The notes: generated by a model not told the origin, from the sequence alone. Positions 1-7,901 are shown, counted from the first letter of the stretch. The stretch: 12,222 nt of DNA from JACCTH01 sp050741915 (GCA_050741915.1 JBOGEX010000002.1:1-12222); one strand, 5' to 3'. Numbers and translations are program-made.

Positions 1-1279
1 CGTTTGATGCGCGAAAACCGCCAGCCAGGAAGAGCCCGGCGGCAAACCACCAGCTCGGCTCGAAGACCACCGTCTGGGTCATGGCGGGGAGAAAGCTCGT
101 TGCCAGGGCGACGCCCCCGACGACCCCCGCTCCGGCCCCGATAATGGTCGCCACCAGCAAGATGAACGCCGCCAGCCCCACGAGTCCTGTCTCCGAGCCG
201 AGCTCGAGGAAGAGATTGTGCGGTTCCTGGCCCACCGAGTTCGTCTCCCATCCAACACCGAGCCCAGCCCCGGTGACGGGGTGGTCTAAGAAAAGTCTCC
301 AATATTCGGGCCAAACGTCCGCTCTCTGCTCGGTCTGGCTGAACTGGTCCTCAAAGGCAGCAGAGCTCTCGAAAAGCCCGGTAAGAGAAGCGACGAAGTC
401 CCACCCCTGTCGGAGGCGGAAGGCGAATTGAAGCGGTAGTTCACCTCCTACCCCTTCGACATCTGTGGCGAATAAACCCGCCAGGGTCAATACGGCACTG
501 AGAGCCGCGGCGAGAAGAGTCCGGCCGAGCTTTTTGGCCGGACGGCTCCTGCGGGTTGCGAAAGCGATGATTACCAACGAGATCATGAGCGCGACCCATC
601 CGGTCCGGGAAAATGCCATCAGCACTCCCACCCACAGAGCGCCGATGATCACTCCGTCGAGCCAGGGGCGGCGTGTGCCGAGCCCGCGCCAGGAGGCCAC
701 CAAACCGAGCGTCGACCACAACACCATCCACGCCGCCCCATAGCCGGGATCCTGATGCCAGTTGGAGAGCGCCAGGAATCCGGAGAGGAGATAGGCGGGT
801 TTTCCGATCTTGTCGAGAAGAGGCAAGTCGTAGCCGCGAGAACCGGTGAGGTAATCGATCACGTCGTCTCCCCCCGCCCCCAAAAGAAGGACAGAGAAAA
901 CCACGGCGGTGACGGCCATCGCCGCCGCAGTCCAGAAGATGACCCGCAGAGTTCGATCGAGCATCCCCGCCGTCCGCAGCGCCCGCTCCGCTACCACAGT
1001 CACCAAGAAACCGACCACGAGGGCCAGGGCGAGGCGGACGAACCGGTCACGAAACTCGGGTTCGGGAAAGCCAATCGCCACCGTCGCCATGAATAGGCCG
1101 AAGGCGATTGAGACCCGGCCATGCCAGGGCCAGGACCGTTCTCGGACTCCATCGACGAGATCCCACAACGCCAGGATGGCCAGCAGGACCAAGAACGGTT
1201 TCCAGGAGATCCAGGCGCTCAGATAGAGCGTGTGCAGCGGCAGCACGGCCACCAACCCAAGGAATAGCCTCTGGCGCAT
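1..1279 (-). CDS. O-antigen ligase/polymerase-type polysaccharide membrane protein (3' end outside window)
   Basis: Integral membrane protein of the O-antigen ligase / Wzy polymerase group, which joins or polymerises lipid-linked glycans on the outer face of the membrane. At least 426 residues are visible; the C-terminus lies beyond position 1. About ten hydrophobic segments can be seen (near residues 5-22, 27-42, 57-71, 81-97, 113-134, 161-172, 182-196, 208-222, 227-241, 253-271, 366-393). Family hallmarks are SRTGWVAL at 224-231, a large loop at about 272-365 that ends in DHPVTGAGLGVG, and PHNLFLELGSETGLVGL at 353-369, with the conserved His-Asn and Glu. The ATG at 1279-1277 has a strong Shine-Dalgarno GAAGGAAG seven bases upstream, so I chose it. 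The acceptor and sugar cannot be read from sequence. It is head-to-head with the glycosyltransferase, and the two 5' ends overlap by about 50 bp. Confidence 0.85.
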   Translation of the reverse strand, partial: MRQRLFLGLVAVLPLHTLYLSAWISWKPFLVLLAILALWDLVDGVRERSWPWHGRVSIAFGLFMATVAIGFPEPEFRDRFVRLALALVVGFLVTVVAERALRTAGMLDRTLRVIFWTAAAMAVTAVVFSVLLLGAGGDDVIDYLTGSRGYDLPLLDKIGKPAYLLSGFLALSNWHQDPGYGAAWMVLWSTLGLVASWRGLGTRRPWLDGVIIGALWVGVLMAFSRTGWVALMISLVIIAFATRRSRPAKKLGRTLLAAALSAVLTLAGLFATDVEGVGGELPLQFAFRLRQGWDFVASLTGLFESSAAFEDQFSQTEQRADVWPEYWRLFLDHPVTGAGLGVGWETNSVGQEPHNLFLELGSETGLVGLAAFILLVATIIGAGAGVVGGVALATSFLPAMTQTVVFEPSWWFAAGLFLAGGFRASN

Positions 1280-2264
1280 CGCTGCGCTTCCTTCGGTCGC
1301 TGTCTTGCTTGCGGTCCTCAACGAGGCCGACACTATCGACGAATGTTTGAACAGCCTTGCCGCCCAGGACTACCGCGGCCAGTGGGAACTACTGGTGGCC
1401 GACGGCGGATCAACTGATGGCACTGTCGAGCGGGTCGGCGAATGGGCTGAGCGGCTGAGTCTGCGCATCTTCGAAAACCCGGACCGGCTGCAATCAAAAG
1501 GCCTCAATCTCTTGGCGGCGGTCGCCACCGCCGAGGTATTGGTGCGAGTCGACGCCCATACGACCTACTCCCCCGACTACATGTCCTGCTCTGTCGAAGC
1601 GCTGTCTGCGAGTCGGGCCAGCGCGGTCGGTGGACCGATGCGGCCGGAAGGCAAAAACGCGTTCGGGCGAGCGGTCGCGGCCGCCTATCGCTCCAAGGTC
1701 GGTATTGGCCCCGCCCCTTTTCATCATTCTGATGAGAATGTCGAGGCCGACACCGTCTATCTGGGGACGATGAAGCGAGAAACCTTTCTCAACCACGGAG
1801 GTTTGAGAACGATGCCTTCGGGAGTGGCCGAAGACGCCGACTTCTACTACCGGCTCCGAAAAGATGGTGGTCGGGTGTTGGTTGTTCCAGAAATCCGCAG
1901 CACCTACCGAACGCGAGAGACACCAGCCGGCCTCTGGAGGCAGTTCTATCGATACGGGCTCGGCAAGGCCGACATGCTCTACGTCAATGGCGAATTTCCG
2001 TCTTGGCGACCGCTAGCACCGATGGCCTTGGTGATTGGGTTTCTGGCGTTCCTCGTCTGGGGGCTGACGAGTACGTGGCTGCCGCTCCTGGCGCTCGCCA
2101 CGATCTGGCTCGCTGTACTCCTGATGGCCGCTCGGGGTTCCCCGTTGAGAGTCGCCGCCACCGCCATCATGCACTCCGCCTACGGAATCGGACTGATGCG
2201 AGGGCTGTTGCGTCGACCAGCGACCGTACGGGAGGCGGCGATCGGGAGGTCAACAAGGGAATGA
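1230..2264 (+). CDS. Family 2 glycosyltransferase, ExoA-like, membrane-associated
   Basis: Adds a sugar to a lipid-linked exopolysaccharide intermediate on the cytoplasmic side of the membrane (family knowledge; donor and acceptor unknown). The 344-residue frame carries a GT-A fold start PSVAVLLAVLNEADTI (21-36), nucleotide-binding VADGGSTDGT (56-65), the metal-site motif VDAHT (107-111), the catalytic-base region EDADFYYRLRKDG (201-213) and QFYRYGLGK (238-246). These are followed by PSWRPLAP and two hydrophobic segments (about 263-278 and 283-301). The order and the PSWRPLAP stretch match succinoglycan ExoA-type enzymes. The only usual start codon in the open frame is GTG 1230, since an in-frame stop lies at 1224-1226. 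Homology begins only at about residue 21 and no clear ribosome site precedes 1230, so the first 20 residues are doubtful. The DUF427 gene follows after 59 bp. Confidence 0.85.
   Translation: MCSGSTATNPRNSLWRIAALPSVAVLLAVLNEADTIDECLNSLAAQDYRGQWELLVADGGSTDGTVERVGEWAERLSLRIFENPDRLQSKGLNLLAAVATAEVLVRVDAHTTYSPDYMSCSVEALSASRASAVGGPMRPEGKNAFGRAVAAAYRSKVGIGPAPFHHSDENVEADTVYLGTMKRETFLNHGGLRTMPSGVAEDADFYYRLRKDGGRVLVVPEIRSTYRTRETPAGLWRQFYRYGLGKADMLYVNGEFPSWRPLAPMALVIGFLAFLVWGLTSTWLPLLALATIWLAVLLMAARGSPLRVAATAIMHSAYGIGLMRGLLRRPATVREAAIGRSTRE
1287..1294 (-). promoter_or_regulatory. Ribosome binding site of the ligase/polymerase gene
   Basis: On the minus strand this reads GAAGGAAG, seven bases before the ATG at 1279-1277. 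It lies inside the coding frame of the divergent glycosyltransferase (its residues Leu20-Ser22). The promoter of the ligase gene must therefore also lie within that gene's coding sequence. Confidence 0.6.
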
Positions 2265-2310
2265 TTGGAGGCTCTGATCCGGTTGTTGATCCGGAGGGCC
2301 ATCGACCCAA

Positions 2311-2316
2311 AGGAAA
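2311..2316 (+). promoter_or_regulatory. Ribosome binding site of the DUF427 gene
   Basis: AGGAAA, preceded by AA, lies seven bases before the ATG at 2324. It fixes the start of the DUF427 gene and excludes the much longer open frame beginning at 2003, which overlaps the glycosyltransferase. Confidence 0.6.
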
Positions 2317-2323
2317 CGAGCAC

Positions 2324-2608
2324 ATGGCGAAGGCAACCTGGAACGGCGAGGTTCTGGCCGCGAGCGACAAGACCGTGATTGTCGAAGGGAACCACTATTT
2401 CCCGATCGAATCCGTGAGGCAGGAGTTTCTCCGCGAATCCTCGTCGCACACGGTATGTTCCTGGAAAGGCCAAGCCAGCTACTACGACGTGGTGGTCGGC
2501 GGGCAGGTGAATAAGGACGCTGCTTGGTACTACCCCGAGACATTGGCTGCCGCCGACCAGATCAGGGGCAGGGTGGCCTTCTGGCGCGGGGTGGCGGTAG
2601 AGCCCTAG
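2324..2608 (+). CDS. DUF427 domain protein
   Basis: A 94-residue soluble protein that is essentially one DUF427 domain. Visible hallmarks are ATWNGEVLAASDKTVIVEG near the N-terminus, NHYFP (23-27), CSWKGQASYY (45-54), AAWYYPETL (66-74) and a C-terminal RVAFWRG (83-89). The length is usual for single-domain members. The biochemical role of the family is not established, so I give no function. It lies 59 bp after the glycosyltransferase on the same strand and could share its transcript. The ATG is supported by an AAAGGAAA ribosome site. It ends in TAG, and the protein ends where the family normally ends, so TAG acts as a true stop in this genome. The gene is convergent with the MFS transporter, with only 23 bp between the two stops. 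Confidence 0.9.
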   Translation: MAKATWNGEVLAASDKTVIVEGNHYFPIESVRQEFLRESSSHTVCSWKGQASYYDVVVGGQVNKDAAWYYPETLAAADQIRGRVAFWRGVAVEP

Positions 2609-2631
2609 ATTCGACAGTCGGTGCTGCGAGA

Positions 2632-4263
2632 TCAGTCCGAGGCGGCGCCCAACTCCTCGGCGGTGATCGCCTCCAACCCCCGCTGACGGGTTTCAACCCC
2701 AAAAACGGCCACGGCCAGAGCCGCCAAGGCCATCGGGATGCCTCCTAGCAAGGCCGTGCCCGCGATCGAAGGAGGCGCCACCGCCGCCACTACCAGGGCG
2801 ATGATGAGCACCCCACCAAACTTGCTGACACCGGCGCCGAACCCAGTCCCCCGCGAACGGATCCGGGTCGGGTACACCTCGGAACTGTAGGCGGAGAGAA
2901 CCGCCACTACCGAGCTGATCCCCCAGATGGGCACGACCAGCAACGTCTGGAGGAGCACTCGATTGGCGGCGACCTCGTCCCCGGCGACAGCGAACCCGAA
3001 GAGGGCGACGGCGGTAAGACCGGCAAGGATGGCGATCGTCTTCCTGCTGCTCCAGAAGCCATAAGCCCAAGCCACCAGAAAGTTGAGCGGAAAACCGATC
3101 AGGGCAGAGTCTCTGAGCAAGCGATCGGCCGTAACATCGCTCAACCCCAGACTCCGCAGATTGGACGGGATCCAAAGCTGGAATCCGAAGGATACGAGAC
3201 CGATGCCAAGGCCGAGCAGGCCGACCACGAGGGCGAGGCCGAGAAACGGAGGTCGAAAGAGCTGACTGAATCGGCTCACGATCCGCTCCTCAATCACTAT
3301 GGCCGAGTCCTCATCCCCGACCAACTTCGCACCGAACCGCTCCATCACCAGCCGCGCCTCCTCTTCCCTCCCCTGAGCGAGGAGATAGCGAGGTGACTCG
3401 GGGATCCACCGGTTGAGAAGCAGCAGGGCCAATCCGGTGGGAGCCCCGAGCAACCAGAGGATTCTCCAGCCAAACGTAGGGAGCAACTCGGCGGCAAGCC
3501 AGCTCGTGAGGATGTAGGCACCCGCTATATCCCCTCCGATCAGCACCATGAGCCATCCCCGGTGCAGAGCGGGAATGGTCTCAGCCATCAGAGCGAAAGT
3601 GATGGGGAGCATCCCGCCGACGCCGAGGCCCATGATGAAACACATGACCAGGTTCCAACCGAACGCCGGCATCGAGCCGCAGATCGCAGTGGCGATGAAC
3701 ACGACCCCGGCTAAAAGGATCGAGGCTCGGCGCCCGATGCGATCACCCATCCAGCCCCAGAGAAAGGAACCAAGCACAGTCCCGACGATGCCGGAGAGCG
3801 GAAGCCAGGCAACAGGGATCGCCCCGGTCGGGTTGACCGGCGACCGCAGTCCGTACTCTAAGGCCATCCCGGGTACGACAAAGGCCAGGGTCGTTGGTTT
3901 CATCACGTCGATGGTTATGGCCGCCGCCATCACCAAGAGCAGGCCGATATGGGCAGGTCTAATGGGAGCGTTGTCGAGCGGGCGCACCGCCACCCGAGCG
4001 ACAAAACCGTGGCTGACCTTCGACAAGCGCGGAAACAGGCCGTAGGCGGTGGCCGCCAGACCGACCACTATCAGGCCCATCCCCAACATCATGTTTAAGT
4101 CGATTGGCATGCCGACCATCACATATGACATGTCGGCGGCACCGAAGTAGGGAGGCAAATGCAGGAGCACGCCCATCGAAACCGCGATAACTCCCGACCA
4201 GAAGGCTCCTGGGTGCTCGTAGGTCAAGCCCCCTCGTGACGTTTGGGTCGCTGGCAAATCCAT
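2632..4263 (-). CDS. MFS transporter (SV2 / sugar-porter-like), substrate unknown
   Basis: Secondary transporter of the major facilitator superfamily, 543 residues. Classic signs are motif A, GDRIGRRA at 173-180 after a transmembrane segment; ESPRYLLAQGREEEA (289-303) before the central loop, as in sugar-porter and SV2-like families; and SAYSSEVYPTRIRSRGTG (457-474) in the C-terminal half. These point to the SV2/metabolite:H+ symporter branch, but the substrate cannot be read. There is an unusual N-terminal extension of about 100 residues with two hydrophobic segments (about 21-40 and 58-77) before the usual first helix at about 106-130, so there may be 14 membrane spans rather than 12. It starts 19 bp downstream of the dehydratase gene on the same strand, probably in one transcript. 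The ribosome site is weak. Export of a product of the divergent halogenase operon is possible, but nothing in the sequence shows it. Confidence 0.85.
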   Translation of the reverse strand: MDLPATQTSRGGLTYEHPGAFWSGVIAVSMGVLLHLPPYFGAADMSYVMVGMPIDLNMMLGMGLIVVGLAATAYGLFPRLSKVSHGFVARVAVRPLDNAPIRPAHIGLLLVMAAAITIDVMKPTTLAFVVPGMALEYGLRSPVNPTGAIPVAWLPLSGIVGTVLGSFLWGWMGDRIGRRASILLAGVVFIATAICGSMPAFGWNLVMCFIMGLGVGGMLPITFALMAETIPALHRGWLMVLIGGDIAGAYILTSWLAAELLPTFGWRILWLLGAPTGLALLLLNRWIPESPRYLLAQGREEEARLVMERFGAKLVGDEDSAIVIEERIVSRFSQLFRPPFLGLALVVGLLGLGIGLVSFGFQLWIPSNLRSLGLSDVTADRLLRDSALIGFPLNFLVAWAYGFWSSRKTIAILAGLTAVALFGFAVAGDEVAANRVLLQTLLVVPIWGISSVVAVLSAYSSEVYPTRIRSRGTGFGAGVSKFGGVLIIALVVAAVAPPSIAGTALLGGIPMALAALAVAVFGVETRQRGLEAITAEELGAASD

Positions 4264-4282
4264 CAGGTTCTGCCAGCCACCA

Positions 4283-6295
4283 TCACGAGGCCGTTTCCAG
4301 CCTCTCAGCAGTTTCAGCCAATGAGGCCTCGTTGCGGAGGTCGACCAAGAGTTCGTCGTCGGGGCTGCGCGGCTCGGTACCGTCGAAGTGCCAGTGGCGG
4401 CGAGCCACCGCCAACAGCTCCTGCCGCAGTGCGTCTCGGTCTCCGGCGGCGGCTAAACGAACCAGGCGCCGCATATTGTCCATCAAGGTGACCGGGCCCG
4501 GGAACCCTTGATCGGCGATGCTGATGCGGGGATGGCTGCTGGGGATGAGCGGAACCACCGACAGCATCTCGTTCAGACGCTCGCCGGGGCGCGAGCCCGT
4601 ATAGCTGACTTCGATATCCCGCCCGGGCACCAACCCGGCCATGCGAATCATCCGATGGGCTAGATCGACAATTTTGACCGGCTCGCCCATGTCGAGCACC
4701 AACACCTGACCGTCTTCGGCAATCGCCGCCGCCTGCAGCACCAGTTCGACGGCTTCTCTCACCGTCATGAAGTACCGGGTCATTCCCGGATCGGTGACGG
4801 TCACCGGACCCCCCCGATTGATCTGGCCGACGAAGGTGGGAACCACACTCCCCCGGCTGCCGAGCACGTTCCCAAAACGGACCGCCGAAAAATGCGCTGC
4901 GTTCGAATCGGCCGCTTCCGATTGCACGAGCATCTCGGCCACCCGTTTGGAAGCCCCCATCACCCCCACTGGCTCGGCCGCCTTGTCGGTTGAGATCAAG
5001 ACAAACCTGTCAACCTCGGAGCGTTTGACCGCCTCGATCAGGATCATGGTCCCAAGAATGTTGGTCTTGACTGCTTCTTCCGGAGACGCCTCCAGGATGG
5101 GTACGTGCTTATGGGCGGCCGCATGGAAAACAATCTGCGGCCGGAAGCTGGCGAAGACTCGTAGTAGTCGCGAGCGATCGCGGATATCGCAAAGGACCGG
5201 CTCGATCTCGACCGGAGAATCTTTCCAGCCCAGCATCGCTTCGTGGAGGTGGGTCTCGTCGTGATCGAGAGCCACTACCCGCGAGGGGCCGAAGGTCACG
5301 ATCTGTCGGATCAGCTCGGAGCCGATCGAGCCGCCGGCGCCCGTCACCATCACCGAGCTGCCGGACAAGAGCTGCGCGACTAGCTCGAGGTCGGTATGAA
5401 CCGATGCCCGTTCGAGCAGATCGTCGGGCTCGAGATCGCGGACATCCTGAATAACCCCGTTGCCCTCGAGCACGGAGTCGATGTCGGGGACGATCCGCAG
5501 CCGCACTTCGATCGAAAGGCAGAGGTCGACCAGGTGGCGCACAACCGGTCCACCCTTACGAGTGGCAACGATCACTTCATCAATCTCCCGGTTCTGGACC
5601 AGATCGGGCACCGAGTCCACGGACCCCAAGACCGGCAACCCCGCCAGTCGCTTCCCAGCGCCGCCAGGAGGGTCACCGACGAACCCCACCACATGGGTGG
5701 TGCTGCCGTTGGCGCCGAGGTGACGGGCGAGGTCGACGGCGGTCTTTCCGGTTCCAACGATCAAAGTTCGCGTACGCGGGGCGCTCCCGTGTTCTGCCTC
5801 CGACCGGTTGAACGAGAAAAGCCGGGAGCGAAAACGGACCAATCCCATCAGTGTCAGCGCGATCAGGGCACCGAGCACCAACGATCCGATCGGAATGGGG
5901 CCAAGTCGATCGGCCTCGGCTCGATAAATCATCATGAGGGCTAATAGCAATACGGCGGCGCAGAGGCTGGCGAGAACAATTCTGACCGCTTCGGCGATGC
6001 TGGCGAACTGCCAAACGTGGCCATAGGCCCCAAAGAGGACGTTGGCGAGCAAATGAACGGCCACGATGACGGGCAAAACCATCAAGAAGTCCTGCCACCA
6101 ATGTGCGGGGACTCCCTCTGGCAGATCGACGAACCGGAGCATCAACGCACCCGAGTACGCCACCACGACGAGAATCGAATCCACTGCCGCAAATGAGACG
6201 TCGGAGCGCAGAAAAGCAAGGCCGCGGGCGACCTTCACACTAAGCCTGGTGGCCTTTTCCACTCCCTGATCCACCCAATCCAACGGGTGACCCAC
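4283..6295 (-). CDS. Membrane-anchored nucleotide-sugar 4,6-dehydratase/epimerase (CapD/WbpM/PglF family)
   Basis: Makes a modified nucleotide sugar for capsule, O-antigen or glycoprotein synthesis, typically by NAD-dependent 4,6-dehydration of UDP-GlcNAc (family knowledge). The 670 residues have the full-length family layout: four hydrophobic segments (about 35-54, 71-92, 101-123, 137-154), a first Rossmann-like domain with LIVGTGKTA (178-186), and the catalytic SDR domain from about 312. The latter has VTGAGGSIGSE (317-327), HAAAHKHVP (391-399), STDKAAEPVGVMGASK (435-450) and SRPGERLNE (568-576). The usual SDR Tyr-x3-Lys is Met446-x3-Lys450, with Asp437-Lys438 nearby, as is normal for this subfamily. 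The start is GTG 6295-6293, preceded by AGGGAGAAGG, which is rather close. The MFS gene follows after 19 bp. Sugar product unknown. Confidence 0.92.
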   Translation of the reverse strand: MGHPLDWVDQGVEKATRLSVKVARGLAFLRSDVSFAAVDSILVVVAYSGALMLRFVDLPEGVPAHWWQDFLMVLPVIVAVHLLANVLFGAYGHVWQFASIAEAVRIVLASLCAAVLLLALMMIYRAEADRLGPIPIGSLVLGALIALTLMGLVRFRSRLFSFNRSEAEHGSAPRTRTLIVGTGKTAVDLARHLGANGSTTHVVGFVGDPPGGAGKRLAGLPVLGSVDSVPDLVQNREIDEVIVATRKGGPVVRHLVDLCLSIEVRLRIVPDIDSVLEGNGVIQDVRDLEPDDLLERASVHTDLELVAQLLSGSSVMVTGAGGSIGSELIRQIVTFGPSRVVALDHDETHLHEAMLGWKDSPVEIEPVLCDIRDRSRLLRVFASFRPQIVFHAAAHKHVPILEASPEEAVKTNILGTMILIEAVKRSEVDRFVLISTDKAAEPVGVMGASKRVAEMLVQSEAADSNAAHFSAVRFGNVLGSRGSVVPTFVGQINRGGPVTVTDPGMTRYFMTVREAVELVLQAAAIAEDGQVLVLDMGEPVKIVDLAHRMIRMAGLVPGRDIEVSYTGSRPGERLNEMLSVVPLIPSSHPRISIADQGFPGPVTLMDNMRRLVRLAAAGDRDALRQELLAVARRHWHFDGTEPRSPDDELLVDLRNEASLAETAERLETAS

Positions 6296-6501
6296 CCTTC
6301 TCCCTGCCTCGCCGGATGCGCCGCCCTAAGGGTCATTCGCACTGTCGGCTGCTTGCCCTCCCCCCCGGGAGGATGTCGGTTCAACCTAGCTCACGAGCTC
6401 CCGGCCCGCTACCGAAATCGTGGGCCAGAGGACCCTTATTCAATTCGAGGGACAGTGCCCGCGGCCGAGTTTGGAGTTCGTCATTCTGACTAGAAGTGGC
6501 C

Positions 6502-6530
6502 TAGTGAATCATTCACATCGTTGCTAGCCT
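6502..6530 (+). promoter_or_regulatory. Candidate promoter of the halogenase operon
   Basis: TAGTGA (6502-6507) and TAGCCT (6525-6530) are separated by 17 bp. The second fits the loose TAnnnT -10 consensus; the first is a weak -35 element. The match is modest. The call rests mainly on position and on overlap with the palindrome. Confidence 0.25.
6504..6516. promoter_or_regulatory. Perfect 13-bp palindrome, candidate operator for the halogenase operon
   Basis: GTGAAT-C-ATTCAC is a perfect inverted repeat about a single central C. It lies 122 bp upstream of the halogenase ATG, within the -35/spacer part of a candidate promoter. The symmetry suggests a dimeric regulator. The response regulator at the end of the operon is one candidate, but the binding preference of that protein is unknown. 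Confidence 0.4.
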
Positions 6531-6626
6531 CGGGCAAGGTTGGGATTGGGAAAGGACGCGGGGAGTGGGTAGATCGTTTGTTCCGCGATCCAGTCTCGAC
6601 TTCTTGGGAGAATTCGCAATTGGACC

Positions 6627-6632
6627 GGAGGA
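6627..6632 (+). promoter_or_regulatory. Ribosome binding site of the halogenase gene
   Basis: GGAGGA lies six bases before the ATG at 6639. A second ATG at 6634 is only one base from this site and in another frame, so 6639 is the start. Confidence 0.75.
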
Positions 6633-6638
6633 AATGAG

Positions 6639-7886
6639 ATGAAGACCCAGGTAGCCATCGTTGGCGGAGGGCCGGCCGGTTCCGCCAGCTCGCTCTACCT
6701 GTCCCAACTGGGTATCTCCTCGGTCATCGTCGAGGAGGAGCGATTCCCCCGCTTTCATGTCGGCGAATCGATGACCGGTTGGGCGGCTGAACGCCTCCGC
6801 GACTTTGGATTCGCGGAGGATATGAACCGACACCGGTTCCCGGTGAAGTACGGGGGGACGGTGTATCCGATGGGGGCAGCTTCTTTCTTTGTCCCCACCA
6901 GTACCAGAGTGACCGGTACCGAACGCCGAGAGGTTCCCACCTGGCAGGTCCGAAGGAGCAACTTCGACCAGATGTTGCTCGAGGCGGCGATCGAAAAGGG
7001 AGCAGAATTCCTGCCGGGGACGGCCACAGATCCGATCATGAACGAGAAGGGCGCGGTTTCCGGAGTACACGTCGCGATCCCGAACCAGACCTCTGAAGAC
7101 ATTCGGGCCGAAGTCGTGATCGACGCCTCCGGGAGAAGCACTTGGCTCTCACGAGTGGGATTGACCGGAAAGAAATACCGGGGGAATTACGCCAACCAGA
7201 TTGCGGTCTACAGCCACGTGACCGGGGCGATCCGAAATCCCGGCTCGGAAGAGGGCAACACCCTTCTCTTCTACAAGAAAACCAACCATTGGGCCTGGTT
7301 CATCCCCGTCGATCCCGAAGTGGTAAGCATTGGAGTGGTCGTACCCACGGAGTACTACCGCTCTCGTAAGGAATCAAAGGAGCAGTTCTTCGCTCGGGAG
7401 CTGAGCGAGCTCAATCCCAATCTGACCGAGCGCCTGGGTGATATCGAATTGGTCGAGGAGGTGCATGCCACCGCCAACTTCTCGTATCAAATTGAGGCCT
7501 TCACCGGGCCGGGCTATCTCTGCGTCGGCGATTCACACCGCTTCATCGATCCATTCTTCTCGTTCGGAATCCACCTGGCATTGTCGGAAGCCGAAAAAGC
7601 CGCCGGGGTGATTGGTCAGTACCTGGATGGAGAGCTGCGGAACTCTGCGCAGCCTTTCTCTAACTTCGAACGCCTCTGTGATCGGGGGATGGACACCGTC
7701 CAGGACCTGATCGACGCATTCTGGAACAACCCTCTGGGTTGGGGCTACATGCTTCACTACACAAATTACGGCGGAGACATGCTCGATATCTTCGGCGGGA
7801 TGATCTACGACGACGAGCCGTCGCCGGGTCTGGAGGCGATGCGGCGCATAAATCGCAAGGCACGGGCGGAAGCTGCCGCCAGCTAA
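6639..7886 (+). CDS. Flavin-dependent halogenase (PltA/Bmp2-like, probably acting on a carrier-bound pyrrole)
   Basis: Predicted to use FADH2, O2 and halide to form hypohalous acid and halogenate an aromatic ring. The 415 residues carry FAD-binding GGGPAG (9-14), GES (43-45), Lys70 in FPVK-YGG at the position of the catalytic halogenase lysine, WxWxIP at 218-223 (the fingerprint that separates halogenases from monooxygenases), and GDSHRFIDPFFSFG (297-310). The last contains the Fx2Px2SxG halogenase motif (F302, P305, S308, G310). The C-terminal part is about 100 residues, as in phenol/pyrrole-type rather than tryptophan halogenases. PltE- and PltF-like genes directly downstream make prolyl-derived pyrrole the likely substrate. 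No flavin reductase is visible; such enzymes usually borrow one. Chloride versus bromide cannot be told. It is the first gene of the operon and has a good GGAGGA ribosome site. Confidence 0.88.
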   Translation: MKTQVAIVGGGPAGSASSLYLSQLGISSVIVEEERFPRFHVGESMTGWAAERLRDFGFAEDMNRHRFPVKYGGTVYPMGAASFFVPTSTRVTGTERREVPTWQVRRSNFDQMLLEAAIEKGAEFLPGTATDPIMNEKGAVSGVHVAIPNQTSEDIRAEVVIDASGRSTWLSRVGLTGKKYRGNYANQIAVYSHVTGAIRNPGSEEGNTLLFYKKTNHWAWFIPVDPEVVSIGVVVPTEYYRSRKESKEQFFARELSELNPNLTERLGDIELVEEVHATANFSYQIEAFTGPGYLCVGDSHRFIDPFFSFGIHLALSEAEKAAGVIGQYLDGELRNSAQPFSNFERLCDRGMDTVQDLIDAFWNNPLGWGYMLHYTNYGGDMLDIFGGMIYDDEPSPGLEAMRRINRKARAEAAAS

Positions 7887-7901
7887 ACCTGGGTCGCAGC
7901 C

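Larger units (their letters stand above)
6296..6638. promoter_or_regulatory. Divergent intergenic region between the dehydratase and the halogenase operon
   Basis: These 343 bp without a convincing gene separate two divergent transcripts and must hold both promoters. On the halogenase side there is a perfect 13-bp palindrome at 6504-6516 over a possible promoter. On the dehydratase side I see no clear promoter; AGCTC-AC-GAGCT at 6388-6399 is a short inverted repeat of unknown meaning. If transcription starts near 6537, the halogenase leader is about 100 nt. I see no riboswitch, small RNA gene or carrier-protein reading frame here. Confidence 0.6.

Noticed and set aside
81..1226. Several plus-strand open frames of 80-116 codons
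   Set aside because: They are antisense shadows of the minus-strand ligase/polymerase gene. Their translations are Arg/Pro/Ser-rich without recognisable domains.
2276..2294. Direct repeat of GATCCGG, twice within 19 bp
   Set aside because: Seven bases, imperfectly placed and not conserved elsewhere in the window; likely chance in G+C-rich DNA.
2003..2323. Long open frame upstream of and in frame with the DUF427 gene
   Set aside because: It overlaps the well-supported glycosyltransferase, translates to low-complexity Arg/Pro/Gly-rich sequence, and the DUF427 domain begins at the ATG at 2324 with its own ribosome site.
2609..2631. Terminator between the convergent DUF427 and MFS genes
   Set aside because: Only a four-base-pair palindrome (CGAC-A-GTCG) is present, with no T-tract. 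I cannot support a terminator.
6572..6590. Short hairpin (GATCG / CGATC, 9-nt loop) in the halogenase leader
   Set aside because: A five-base stem with a large loop and no U-tract is too weak to call an attenuator or terminator.
6639..7886. Geranylgeranyl-reductase-type or hydroxylating flavoprotein
   Set aside because: The WxWxIP fingerprint at 218-223, Lys70 and the Fx2Px2SxG motif fit a halogenase, and the neighbouring PltE- and PltF-like genes agree.
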